A stretch of 64,000 bases of DNA, taken from the NCBI GenBank assembly GCA_029851415.1, contig CM056744.1:11539268-11603267 (forward strand), in the 5' to 3' direction. Origin of the DNA: Eretmocerus hayati (lineage: Eukaryota > Arthropoda > Insecta > Hymenoptera > Aphelinidae). A program made the position numbers and the translations under genes. Under the pieces are notes generated by a model, which was not told the DNA's origin, made no database searches, and worked only from the letters and a program-made list of their open reading frames with translations. This document shows positions 19,327-30,160 of this stretch, piece after piece. Each line of letters opens with the position of its first letter. The first letter of the stretch is position 1.

Positions 19327-22300
19327 TTAGTTCTTCTTATAGCCATAAGGTACAGAATAGTCGTGCCTCAAGAATCTACGCTTTCTGAGTACTACTTGAC
19401 ATCTCTTTTTTTCCATTCCCGACACAACATCGTGTTGAGCAGTTCTTTGGATGGTAAAATTCTCAACTTCGATATGATAGTGACGTTCTGGATTGACATC
19501 GTCATCGGGGCACTCCTCGTCATCGAATAAATTGATGCTCGGATTTTTAGGATCAGTGGGAGCTAACGCCGATTTTTCAATCATTTTTTTGACTGTTTCA
19601 AAGTTGATCTTTTGTTGGTTCATATAATTCAACCGAATACCCTTGACTTTGCACACGTCCGATGTCTCACCTGCATCATTGACGACGCGATAAGCATAGA
19701 ATTTAGGCCCCCCAGAAACGAATGTTTGGATACGCGCACCCGCCCCATACTCGGCGAGTTCATCCGTCAGATCCCCAAGGAACGAACCTGTCTCGGGCAT
19801 GTAATTATACGGTCGCTGCTGCTGTTCATGAGCTGTAAAGACCAGGCTGTCAGTGTCCATATAGAGAACCCTCTCACCGAGCTGTTCCAGGTATTCGTAT
19901 AGCTTGAGACGCCCCTGCGCGGTAGTGTACGCGGCGATAACAACATTTGAACAAGGTGCCGATGTCGATGCAACCACTTCTCTTTCTTTCGACGTTACGT
20001 AGACAGTGCTTTCGGACGCGAACATCAGATTTCCTACCTCTCTATCGGGGTGTCGGAGAATTCTCAAAAGTTCGTTCGGATCAGTCACGATCTCAGTGCG
20101 CGGCATATTGCCGCGCATTCCAAATCGGCCCCAGATATTATTTAATAAACATTTTGCAGTTGATCGCAGTCCCGGGTTTTTGCCGATCTTGTTCTTTTCA
20201 AGGAGAATCCCTTCATGCTCGAAATATTCGCGAATATACGCGTCTTTTTGTTCCTCCGTCTCGCATCCTTTGGGGAACCCGCTAGCTTCTTGTTTGAATT
20301 TTAGGAACTCATTGATGTATTCCGTAAAAAAACCGCGAGTTGTCTTATCTTGAACATTCGCGTGCGGATCATACTTGGTAACCTTGTATTGCCATATCAC
20401 GTCGATCTTGAGAATTTTATAACCCATTTCCAGAGCCTTTTTCAGTTCATCTGAAACCCATGTGCCATATAATGCGCGTTTCTCGCGGGTATGGTTGCAA
20501 TCGTCCCAGCTCAATTCCTCGCAGCACGTTCTGCAAAGGGGGAACATGAGCCTATTCTGGGCTCTGTATGGAAGCACGGGGTGGAACAGATCCGTAGGGG
20601 GTAGAACAAGACACTTGACGAGCCCCTCGACCTTCTCTACGAAATTTTCCAGCTGCTCTCCGGCTAGTTTCGTATAGCAGTCTCGGCCCATATACACCTC
20701 TGGATGACCAATAGGGAATTTCCCGTACTTACATACCCATGGGTATAACGAGCACACGTCATAGTAATATATCCGCTCACCCTCCTGGGCTTCACGCATT
20801 GTCACGATGTTTCCGGTACGCCCACCAAAGAAGGGGTCCCGTGGATTGATTGTAATTTTTGAAAGACACGGCTGATTTTTGACGTAATCTTTGAATTCCG
20901 GATCTTTTGCGATTGTCCTATCAAAGTCGCACTCCCAAATTTCTACCAATTCGTATTGTTTTGAGTTCTTTATCGCTTTTGAGATCCTGCGAGTGTTTTC
21001 CCGCCTCTCGTCGAGAGTTTTTTTATCCGTATCCAATTTTACTTGTCGACTCGTCCTTTGACACTTCTCACATCCATGCCAATAACAACCGTGAAATTGG
21101 AAAATGATGTCTTTTACGTCTTCACCGTATCCTCGTTCGATCGACCTGTCATAAAAACCGTCGACGCGTAACCCTTTGAAAATTTTGTGCTCGCGACCCC
21201 GCGCTGCGTGTACAATGTTTCGAGCTAGGTTTCTTTTCTTCTCCTCCCACAAGAGCCACTTAATAGCCTTCTGGCTCTGCACATCTGCACGCACGTAACC
21301 ACCCCGAGGGACGACACCTATCACTGCATCCGGCATGAACCCCGATCGATATGCGTCGAAACACGCACCCGCAATTGTTACAGGTTTGGAGAACGGGCAT
21401 GTACCCGTGGATTCGAGGAATATTTTTCGAAATTTCAAGCACGCCTGACGCAACACGGTCACGTCTTGCCTACAGTAATTTTTTAACTCTTCCATCAAAT
21501 TAAAGCGGTTGTGACAAACTTCCGCATACCACGCTTTGAAAGCTTCTCGCTCTTCTGGACTCATACTGTCAGGCTCATAGGCCGATTCAGGCGGATATTT
21601 ACCGTCGTACTTCTTGTCTATATTCTCTTTTGTGTGGAATTTATGGGGAAAATATCCCTTCATCTCGCTTAAATCGAAGGCTTTCGGTAACGCTGATAAT
21701 TTCATCGGCATGTATGATAGGCTGTCGATGAACCGTAGTCTCCCCCATTCTAACATCAAAATTTTCCGTCCATCCATAATCACTTTAGGACGAATGGGAT
21801 CGCATTTTACTAATCTTTGCGTCAGTTCCTTGAGGACGAATTGCAGATCGAAACTTTTAGCCGCGTGCGCAATCATTACGATCTTACTAAATTTTGTTTG
21901 ATCGAATAGTTTTTCACCGTTAGGACCTCTCAAAGTTTTATCACTGCGCATCACAAGTTCAAAAAACTGATCCATTGCTGTCTTCCCCTCCCTGTTTACG
22001 AATGTAAGTTCACGTTGACCACAACCACCACAGAATTTCTTCAATTCTTCACTCCCTAAACATCTGTTACACGCAAACTGTACGACAACACAATCAACCT
22101 CGTGTACATGTGCAACCTTCCCATCCTCCAAAGTTCTCTCAACTACCCTAGTCTCGGTATCCCAGAAACCAAACAAAACCTTTTTACCATCTTGGGGCTT
22201 GATTTTTCTCAACATGCACAGATCGTTTATCGAATGAGTAGATTTACAATTCTTACAAAGATTTTCCGAACATTTATGCTTACCACGATCTAAATCATAT

Positions 22301-25117
22301 CGCGTCATACATTTGGTACACCATCTAACCATTTGACATATAGTTTTGACAGCTTGAGCGCTCCTGCGAGGGGCATACGACCCCTTCTCTTTATGCTTCA
22401 TGTAACACTCGTGGCTCACGAAAGTTCTATTACAATCTCCACAGGATACTTCTACACTCGCTGCACACTTGGGACGACTAGCACAACCCGAGCATAAAGC
22501 AGCGCATTCGTGGTCGAATGGAGTACGATATATCTCGCGACAATCGGCACAATGGTATTGACTACGTTTTAATTTTGTAGCCAACGCAGCTAAATTGAGA
22601 ATCAGATCAAAATGATTCTCTCCGTCAAAACGAATATCTATTTTGTGTTTCATTTGCACATGCTTGGCCTTAAAGATATCCTTTCCGTTATATACAGGCT
22701 TCCTTCCATTCCCCACATTATTCCCATCATATATAACAAGCGCCGTTCCATGATGCGTCATGAGATACTCCTGAAATTTTTCAAATTCTGCCTCACCGCA
22801 CCCGTCTTCAGAACAGTCAACACCCGCGGCGTTACACAGAGCTTGTGCAGCTTTCAATTGCGCTCCATTTTTATCATAGGCTACCTCAGCCCATGTCTTA
22901 TTCTTCTTCACACTCTTACTGAGCGGATTCAATTGATTATATTCCAACCCACAAGCGATTGCCCTTGGAAGACAAAGTTTATCCCCATGATTTTGAATGG
23001 TTAAGACTGAATGGTCCTCCAAGATTTTCACATGTTCACTGATTACCCTGCCAGCACCCCGAGGTTCGCGTACCCTTGTAGCGGCTAAGACAAGAGAATC
23101 ATCAATTTGGAAACCTCCGTTACTTTGCGCAATATCATAAAATAAATTCCATATATCATAGTGGTCGAACTCTTCAATGCGCCGATAGACAAACCACAAT
23201 TTCCCATACTGAAAAGAATTCACATTTGCTGTGAGGCCGATATGATCCCTGCCATGATACCCGCGCGTGATATACTCATGTATCTCGCGTAAGCCACCCA
23301 ACAAACATTCGTAAGGGTTATCAGTATGATACATCGAGGGCTTAAACCTAAACCTAATTACATCAGCATTCGCGCGAAATTGTCTATTATAGGTCGGTAA
23401 CGTACTGAGTATCTCTATAAATCTGTAGCCCGATCCACCAGCTTGGACGACCGGTGCGGCAACTGCTTCTCCGCCTTCAATATTCGGTTGAACCTCGTCG
23501 ACATTCGGACCGGGATTGTCTAGGTGAGAAGAAAAAAAATCCTGTCTGTAACGGCTATTCGCAAGTACTTAATACTATCAATATTTGACATTTATAAAAA
23601 AGTATTGAGCACGCGTGCAAACGTCTCGTACGCTGTCTCGTCCTCCAAATCAGGTAAATCTTCAAAAATCATAAAGGAAAGAATTTGCCGTTAGAATCTA
23701 CAACCACATGCCCCGCAATAAAGAAATTACAGTTACTCACCACTTATGTTGAAATCTTCACCCTGATCTCCGTCGCTCTCTAGCTGAGGCGGATCAATGA
23801 CCCCTGGATGCGCACCTGCGTGCTGAGAATTATCGGATTGCGATGATTGCTCCATAGCCCTATCCACAGCCGGTGCGCCCATCTGTTCATCCATCACAGA
23901 GCCTTCAGACAACGTACGCCTCCGTTTGCGACCACAAGACTCCCCACTGTCATTAACACAACACCGCTTTCCGGTTCTCACACTGTCATCAGACAACACT
24001 GCATCACTACTGTCCAACTGTAGCACCAAACTTTCTACACTGTTCTGAGTATTACAGACTAGTCTTTCTGGAGTTGAAATATCACCAGTCGAGGAGCTCT
24101 CTTCACATCGACACCCCTCGTCATCCTGAGTTGGGTGAGGCAATGAATCAGGTGGACAAGCATCACTCTGTGTTTCCGGTATGATATGTTCTGATTCAAT
24201 CCCTCCGCTGTTGTCAAAAAACTGTCCATCTGGTGTTGAAATATTGGTTTCGAAAGATGATTTTTCTTCGGCGATTGATGACATTCCAGATGCGTCATCT
24301 ATATCCATCGGTGATGAACGATCATCGCTTTCTGATATGATACGCGAATAACCCTCTAGCGGCTCAACACTATCGTCAGTGTCTGCTTGAACTATATCAC
24401 TCATATGAAAGTTTTCGTTTGGATTCAATACACGATCTTGGGAAACATTCACATCCACAGAACCAGACTCAGACGTGCTGTCTATATCCATCACTGATGA
24501 ACGGTCGTCACTTTCTGATATAACACGTGAATAACACTTCGGCCCCTCAACACTATCACCACTGTCTGCTTGCACTATATCACTTTCATCAAAGTGCCCG
24601 TTCGGATTCAACACAGCATCAATATTCTGAAATCCAGGAGGTGTCAGAACTTGTAAAACGGTCTCAATCGGCGGTGTCGGCTCTCTGACGAAGAGATTAT
24701 TCTGTAATGCATTGATGCGTGCTTCAAGTTCCCCTTCTGGAATTGGCACAAACTGTGGGTCTAAAGGACTGCTTACAAGAACTGGCCTGAATTCTGAAGA
24801 ACATTCAAGTATGAGTACCGGTTTCAAAAATTATTCAATAATATTCTTCCATCAAATGCTCACCTTCAAATCTTGAACCCTCAGAATTTGGTATTGAAAT
24901 ATTTCCCAGATCAATTGAATGCATCTCATCATCGCCATCGTAACCGAGGCTGCTACTATTTCGGTTATAGAGCCCATCTTCACGACCTGTAAGAATCGTT
25001 GAGATTAATTGACTGAATCAAAACTCAATATTGAAAATGTATCCAAAAATACTCACGCATGGCATAATACTCTGCCAATTCACGCTCCGCACTCTCATCC
25101 CTCTGAAATCCGTCCAT
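19327..25117 (-). CDS. POLB: Protein-primed DNA polymerase B (four exons)
   Basis: Inferred exons 25117-25057, 24986-24864, 24793-23741 and 23519-19327. All three introns are GT-AG and phase 1 and keep the frame, giving about 1,809 codons. Exons 1-3 encode an acidic, probably disordered extension with an internal duplication. Exon 4 has, in order, Cys-rich putative zinc fingers, ExoI (FWDTET), ExoII (AHAAKSFD, with Ala where Asn is usual), ExoIII (YCRQDV), a nuclease-like FQFHGCYWHGC insert (about 21090), motif A (DVCSLYP), motif B (NNIWGRFG) and motif C (YMDTDSL, about 19850). It replicates the element from a protein primer. A reading of exon 4 alone from the ATG at 23334 would give 1,335 aa and discard in-frame upstream coding. 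Confidence 0.9.
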
Positions 25118-25798
25118 GATTAAAACTTGATGGTGATATTTTAGATTGTACTCAAACTTATTCTAAAATCTCAAATTTGATCGCTCTAGGAAGTATCCCG
25201 AGAGCGGCTGATACACAAGTGACGCTTAAGCTGTATACATCGGATTATATTGAAAATGTGATCAAATTTTCCCCATTCGATTTTCACGATGCGCCTAACT
25301 CCCACTAATTGTATGGTCACATTGTAGCCCGCCCCCCTCCAATCAGTTTCCACCCCCTCACACGATAGTCTTTTCCGAACGAGGGGGTGACCTGCCTCAC
25401 TCTGATTGGCCCCTCACACCATACATCAATTTCCACCCCCTTGCATAATAGTCTTCCCGACCGAGAGGGTGCCTGCCCCTGCACTGATTGGTCTAATACA
25501 CCCCTACAACTGCTTTCCACTAACAATAGACATCAAATTCGAATTTTCTTCGTAAACCGTCATAAGGATCAGTCATCGACGTGCCGTTCACCGCTCACGA
25601 TCTCTGCCACCCAGTGATACGAAAAACTCTGAGATCTTTTCATAATTACAAAGTGTAGCCATCGGAATCCGAGATTCTTCGTGAATAGCCATCTATTCAC
25701 TTCCAACCACTCGTGATCTGTCGCCTGTCTGCTTTGGACGCATAAGGTTGTTGTAGTTACAGTGCGCAAATTTTGTGAATCAACTTTGAATCAGTGCC
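25118..25798. promoter_or_regulatory. Divergent promoter region with CCAAT boxes and direct repeats
   Basis: 680 bp between the divergent PolB and orphan-gene starts. Two diverged direct repeats about 82 bp apart (roughly 25346-25410 and 25427-25491) share CCACCCCC, ATAGTCTT and GAGGGGGTG-like words. Each ends in ATTGG (25405, 25487), and CCAAT occurs at 25339. Three CCAAT/ATTGG boxes between divergent genes suggest an NF-Y-type promoter. No TATA box stood out. Confidence 0.5.
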
Positions 25799-26632
25799 AT
25801 GGCTCAAGCAATGATAAACCAAACAACCGAAGTTCCACCTGTACCATCAACCAACCCGGTGAAAGATGTAGATCTACCACTGTTGTTATGTTCATCTTAC
25901 GATCTGAATGATTCAGGTTCAAAAAAGGTGGTAATAGGCTTAGAAGACCACGGAGTTACGAGCGTCACGGCTTATTACCGACCGATTATTATCATCACCA
26001 ACAGAGCTGGGACGTCTAAAGTTAAACTCAATTCAGAAAGCTGGGACGAACTTGTCAAAAAATTTGGCGAGATTACTGAATTTTTTAATCGAAGAAGTAT
26101 ACCATCCGAAGTGATTCCCCAGACCATAGAGATACCATATATTGACATAATGCTGACAACAACGTACTCAAGAAAATCGGTGGTATTTACCATGGAAAAA
26201 AATGATTTGGAGGATTACACTCCTGAGGAGAAGAAGAAAAAGACAATGAAGTCACAAATAACAATGCACGAGGTGACGTTCAACGGGCTACGCCGGATTC
26301 AGCTTCTCATCAAACAACACCATACTCGATTGAGTAATTTGGTGAACCACGCCAACGACATTCGTCAGATAATTCACCGCGCTACAAGAGATATGGTGAA
26401 AATGAAGACGGACTTCTACTCTCCAGACAGTTTAAGTGTTGTGCAAAATTTATTCAAAGACAAAAAAGATTTTATTAGGAATGCAGTATTAGATGACTAC
26501 GATTTTACGCATGATCCCAATGTGAAAGATATCTTTGAAATCCTTTTCTTAGAAATAATTTTGTATCACCCTGCGGTATTCCACAATCGCTGTGCACAAT
26601 TAACTTGTATTGAGGAATCTCAAGAATTCTGA
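25799..26632 (+). CDS. Polinton-borne orphan protein, possible PC4-like ssDNA-binding fold
   Basis: 277 aa, start in ideal context (GCCATGG). I do not recognise it firmly. Residues about 58-95 follow a pattern of two hydrophobic strands, VKLNSESWDEL and a short helix ending EITEFF, which resembles PC4/p15-type single-strand-binding domains; this is inference. The remainder is charged and helical, with a Lys-rich run (EEKKKKTMK) and a repeated hydrophobic tail. It sits alone between PolB and the right terminus, divergent from PolB and sharing its upstream region. The TGA stop overlaps AATAAA, as in the Tudor gene. Confidence 0.75.
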   Translation: MAQAMINQTTEVPPVPSTNPVKDVDLPLLLCSSYDLNDSGSKKVVIGLEDHGVTSVTAYYRPIIIITNRAGTSKVKLNSESWDELVKKFGEITEFFNRRSIPSEVIPQTIEIPYIDIMLTTTYSRKSVVFTMEKNDLEDYTPEEKKKKTMKSQITMHEVTFNGLRRIQLLIKQHHTRLSNLVNHANDIRQIIHRATRDMVKMKTDFYSPDSLSVVQNLFKDKKDFIRNAVLDDYDFTHDPNVKDIFEILFLEIILYHPAVFHNRCAQLTCIEESQEF

Positions 26633-26637
26633 ATAAA
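26632..26637 (+). terminator. Polyadenylation signal overlapping the orphan stop codon
   Basis: AATAAA starts on the final A of the TGA stop codon. Confidence 0.6.
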
Positions 26638-27265
26638 AAACATTCAACTTCAAAAATGTGTTGCATTATTTGCATTTCCGAATACTCGAAATGATTTTCA
26701 AATTCAAGAGAAATTAATTTTTTTCACCTCCATTTTCATCCCTATTTGTTATGACTGATATATTTTTTCATATGAGTGTGCGATACATGCTTTATTTAAA
26801 AAAAATACACTCGAATATTATCTGCCTCTGGTTAATGATCAACCATATTTTCTATGGCCACAATATAGACACTCTCTGACAATAATTTAAGTCTGAGAAA
26901 AATTTTTAAACCTTCCACAACTCCTCAAAATATGGAAAATTAAATATTACATACCATATTTGATGAAGACTCATCCTAGCGAATTTCGAAAAATCCATTT
27001 GCTGCTGATTCTGCTGTATCCCCGATGCTGCTGCTGCTCGCACTTTTCACCATCACACGATGTGCTATACTAACCAAGAAGAAGGAATCGCATTTTCTTT
27101 ACTTACCTTTTTAAAAAAATTTCACTTCTAGACAACACCTGCAAATACGCCTCATATACATTTCCTTCCAGCCAAAATAGTAAGGTGGATCCGCCTATAT
27201 ATGTTTCACAGTGCAGGGACGATGCACATTTCGGCGCTGGTCAAAGCGCATCTTGCATTTGTGTG

Positions 27266-27296
<31 letters not shown>

Positions 27297-27539
27297 CAAG
27301 CACCAGAATCACGAGACTCGGTAGCAATACTCAAACGATGCGCTTTCCACTCGTTCGATGCGGAAACACGTCAAAACCGAGCCCAATACATTGCGCGCGA
27401 TGCACTTTCCCCCTTACCTCAAATACACACGAAATTCGGGTGCATTGCATAGACATATAGCCAGGCTGCAAGAGACACATCTGAAAATGCCCTACACGTC
27501 TATCCACAGGTGAAAACTCGGCAGCGTAACAGTAAGAAA

Positions 27540-27578
<39 letters not shown>

Positions 27579-27631
27579 AGAGAGCGCGCGCGCGAACGAT
27601 AGGTATATATATATGTATATACATATATAGT
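26638..27631. other. Right subterminal non-coding region with microsatellites
   Basis: No gene seen in about 1 kb. It contains CTG-type trinucleotides (about 27000-27040), a TG/TA/CA tract (27261-27297), a GA tract (27543-27577) and TA-rich sequence up to the inverted repeat. Confidence 0.6.
27543..27577. repeat. (GA)n microsatellite
   Basis: Uninterrupted GA dinucleotides, about 17 units, 55 bp inside the right terminal repeat. Confidence 0.95.
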
Positions 27632-27731
27632 CCCCTGGTCTGGACTAGACACACCACCAGACGGGCTCCCCCTAATACAGGGTTACCCCCACCATGCCTC
27701 CCCTGTCTGGACTTAGCCTACCCATACTACT
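27632..27731 (-). repeat. Polinton right terminal inverted repeat
   Basis: Inverted copy of 10392-10491, ending CCCATACTACT. It differs from the left arm at 4 of 100 positions. Confidence 0.95.
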
Positions 27732-27737
27732 AATAAT
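27732..27737. repeat. Target-site duplication AATAAT (right)
   Basis: Identical to 10386-10391. Confidence 0.9.
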
Positions 27738-27944
27738 GATAATATAATGGTTGATGTCCAAAAACTTTTTGTTTACGATTGACTTTGTTGGACCAATCCA
27801 CGATGCTTAAGAGTAACGTCAACTCAGATCACCCTTCAAACTTGACAGCAATGTATTTCATATCACGAGTGCGTGGTTATCACATCAACCCCGAATGACT
27901 CAATGGTCTTGAGACAGCGATACGCTCTGACTATGCATCGGTTT

Positions 27945-30160
27945 GGGAGAGAGTCTCTTTTTGGGCCACGAGTAGTCTAAGAACGTTCCAACCTTAATTG
28001 CTGACTCCCAAATTTTAGGCCAGCCACCAGCTTCTCGGCCGATCCCGCTCCTTGGTGGAGTGGAGGTCTGTGGCCCATCTAGGCTTCCTTATGGAGCCCA
28101 GGCAGTCCCTCGGTTTCTGAGTAAGTCGTATATGAGGGAATCTACAGAACCTTTGACTTTTAGTGTACCATACAGTATTCCAATGAGATTGGAACTTTCA
28201 CGCCCTGGGAAAATGTTTTTCAGATGGTTTCTATAGTTTCCAGCATGGTACTCTATCGATTTTTTATCACACGTGCGTAGTGCTCTTGATACAAATTGAA
28301 GAATCGTCAAATTTCGTACTTTCCCAGTGTAACTGGCGCGACTCCCGAAACTCTTCGGCCTCTGGAGAAAATAACACTGTCCCAAAAAATCTGAAAAAGT
28401 TCCATCTGACTTTTTAAACCTTATATTGAAGATTTGTTTGAATATCGACTCATTTCCGTGGTCAGCACAGGGCTTCCATAAAAAATGTAACTCACTTTTT
28501 GCAAAATACTCACCCCCTTCACTTTTTTGTATGTAAAATAAATAACATTTGGGCTGGGATGAATCGGGTGATGGAAAATTCAAGAGTAAGAATAGACGAT
28601 CAAAATGCTTTTTTGTTTGGCAGCGACGCATTATTCTGGCCGAAGATCTGTGACGTTGAACTTGAAAAATTGGTCGCGCCCACCGCTTCAAAAAAGGACA
28701 TAAACCTTTGATACTTGAATAATGAGCAGATGTCGCTCCCAAATCCTATTGCCCATTTTACTTTGACGTATGATGAATTATCATGCACTTCAATGGGGTG
28801 CCTATAACGATTGCTATTTGAGGGAGGAGCTCGGGAAACTTGTTCAGCCTCCGAAAGCTGACTTTTCCAGTTAAAAAAGCTGCACGTAACAGGTCTAAAT
28901 CATAGCGGTCGACTTTGTATGTAGTTCTTACATCATTTTCATACTGTCAGCTCGTCATGATTCAAGTGGGGAAGCTTCAGAGATGCAAAAATTGCATGCA
29001 CCTCCGACAACTCTGTGGACATAAGAAAAGTGAATCTAGATGAGTATAACGAAAAGAGGCTCAATTCTGGGAACGGAATTCAATTTAACGGGTAGAACAA
29101 CATCTTTATCAACCATTATATTACACTATTCACGGTCCATCCAAAGAGCGTCCAGTGGCTCAGTTGGTTAGGTGTTGGGGAGCGCTTAGTCGGCTGAAAC
29201 TCGGGACGCTCGAGCGGCGCGGGTTCGAATCCCGGTCGGGTCAGCTCGGAATTTTCCTTTGTGGAGGGGAATTTTTCGGGCGATGTTCCCGGTCGGAATA
29301 AGAACCCTGTGTTGCGAGTTACACGACAAACAACACCCACATAAACTACACCACAAAAATTCTGAATACTCATAATTCCTGAGTGCTAAGAAAAATTCCG
29401 ATTACTCGCGCATTGCGCAAAAAAGCCCGTTGATGGTTGTAACAGAAGGGGGTCCCCAAGGCCCCCACCTGAGTTGCCAATAATACACACACACACACAC
29501 ACATGGTCCATCCATGTGAAAAGCCTCTAAAAGTGGCGAAAACGTAATAGACCAATTCCACCTCATTGTTACCAGGGAATTAACATCTTTCAAAAGTGGT
29601 GGGCACGACTTTTTTCCAAATTTAAGAGGTACCAAAACAGTATGGAATTGGTTTCAAGAGCGACAATCGGGAAAAAATTTGTTTTTCTCGGGTGGCCCAA
29701 AAGTTAAAGGTTTGGTAGATTTCCTCATATAAGCCTCATGGCGGATCATCTCGTAGGACAATACCGATAGTGGTACTGGGAAGAACTGTGCAATAGTTAT
29801 TATAAATTGTAGCCTCTCTACGTCAGAAATGATCTTAGCAATAGTATCCATTGAGTTTGTCCATTTGAGTTGGAGGAACACATCATAAATTCATTGTCCA
29901 GATTGACGGAGTTGGTGTCTGGGGACACCGCATCCGGGCTCTAGCATTAATCTAGGGTAGAGAAAAGGTACTGAGGTGATCTTCCATGAAACTTGCATTA
30001 CCTACTTGCTCAGGAACCGAGAGACTCTTTAGGCTCCAAGAAAGCCTTGATCAGCCTCAACCTTCCACTGAGAAACGAGATCGGCTGAAATGCTGGCGAT
30101 GTGCTGGCGATCACGTGCTGGCGATTGACCAAAAATTTGGGAGGGAACGTTGAACGTCAA
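27945..30160. mobile_element. Probable TIR-flanked non-autonomous DNA transposon
   Basis: 27945-28130 and the reverse complement of about 29960-30160 share diverged matching words: CTCCCAAATTTT, CGCCAGC/CCACCAGC, CGGCCGATCCCGC versus CAGCCGATCTCG, and CTCGGTTTCTGAGTAAGT. This suggests inverted arms of roughly 180 bp around 1.9 kb of inner sequence, with a GTGCTGGCGAT word repeated near 30090. Exact ends and target-site duplication were not resolved. A minus-strand 217-codon frame at 28089-28742 lies inside but has no recognisable domain. Confidence 0.45.
29147..29370 (+). repeat. tRNA-derived SINE-like element
   Basis: A box TGGCTCAGTTGG (29156-29167) and B box GGTTCGAATCC (29222-29232) are both near-consensus. 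They are 66 bp apart, about 25 bp more than in an ordinary tRNA, and are followed by about 130 bp of unrelated sequence. That layout fits a SINE head and body rather than a tRNA gene. Confidence 0.6.

Larger units (their letters stand above)
10392..27731. mobile_element. Complete Polinton/Maverick (adintovirus-like) element
   Basis: 17,340 bp bounded by 100-bp inverted repeats starting AGTAGTATGGG and by a perfect 6-bp duplication AATAAT. The 5'-AG terminus and 6-bp duplication are typical of Polintons. All hallmark genes are present: PolB, DD35E integrase, packaging ATPase, adenain-like protease, major and minor capsid proteins. No frameshift or premature stop was seen once the splice junctions described for three genes are used. 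Arms with only 4 mismatches in 100, an uneroded duplication and open genes suggest a fairly recent insertion. Whether it can move or form particles cannot be told from sequence. Confidence 0.96.

Noticed and set aside
22850..23010. OTU-like protease domain in the PolB N-terminal region (a D-K-L-C-L-P-R-A-I stretch)
   Set aside because: Only the D..C..RAI-like words match; no downstream His motif was found, so it is not called.
23733..24827. A free-standing acidic protein gene upstream of PolB
   Set aside because: It starts with TTG and runs through a splice acceptor at its start and a donor at its end, both phase-matched to PolB exons. It is better explained as exon 3.
28089..28742. 217-codon minus-strand frame
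   Set aside because: No recognisable domain, starts outside clear promoter context, and overlaps one arm of a putative inverted repeat. Kept only as a remark in the transposon entry.
29147..29245. Functional tRNA gene
   Set aside because: The A and B boxes are good but too far apart, and no complete cloverleaf with paired acceptor stem could be drawn.
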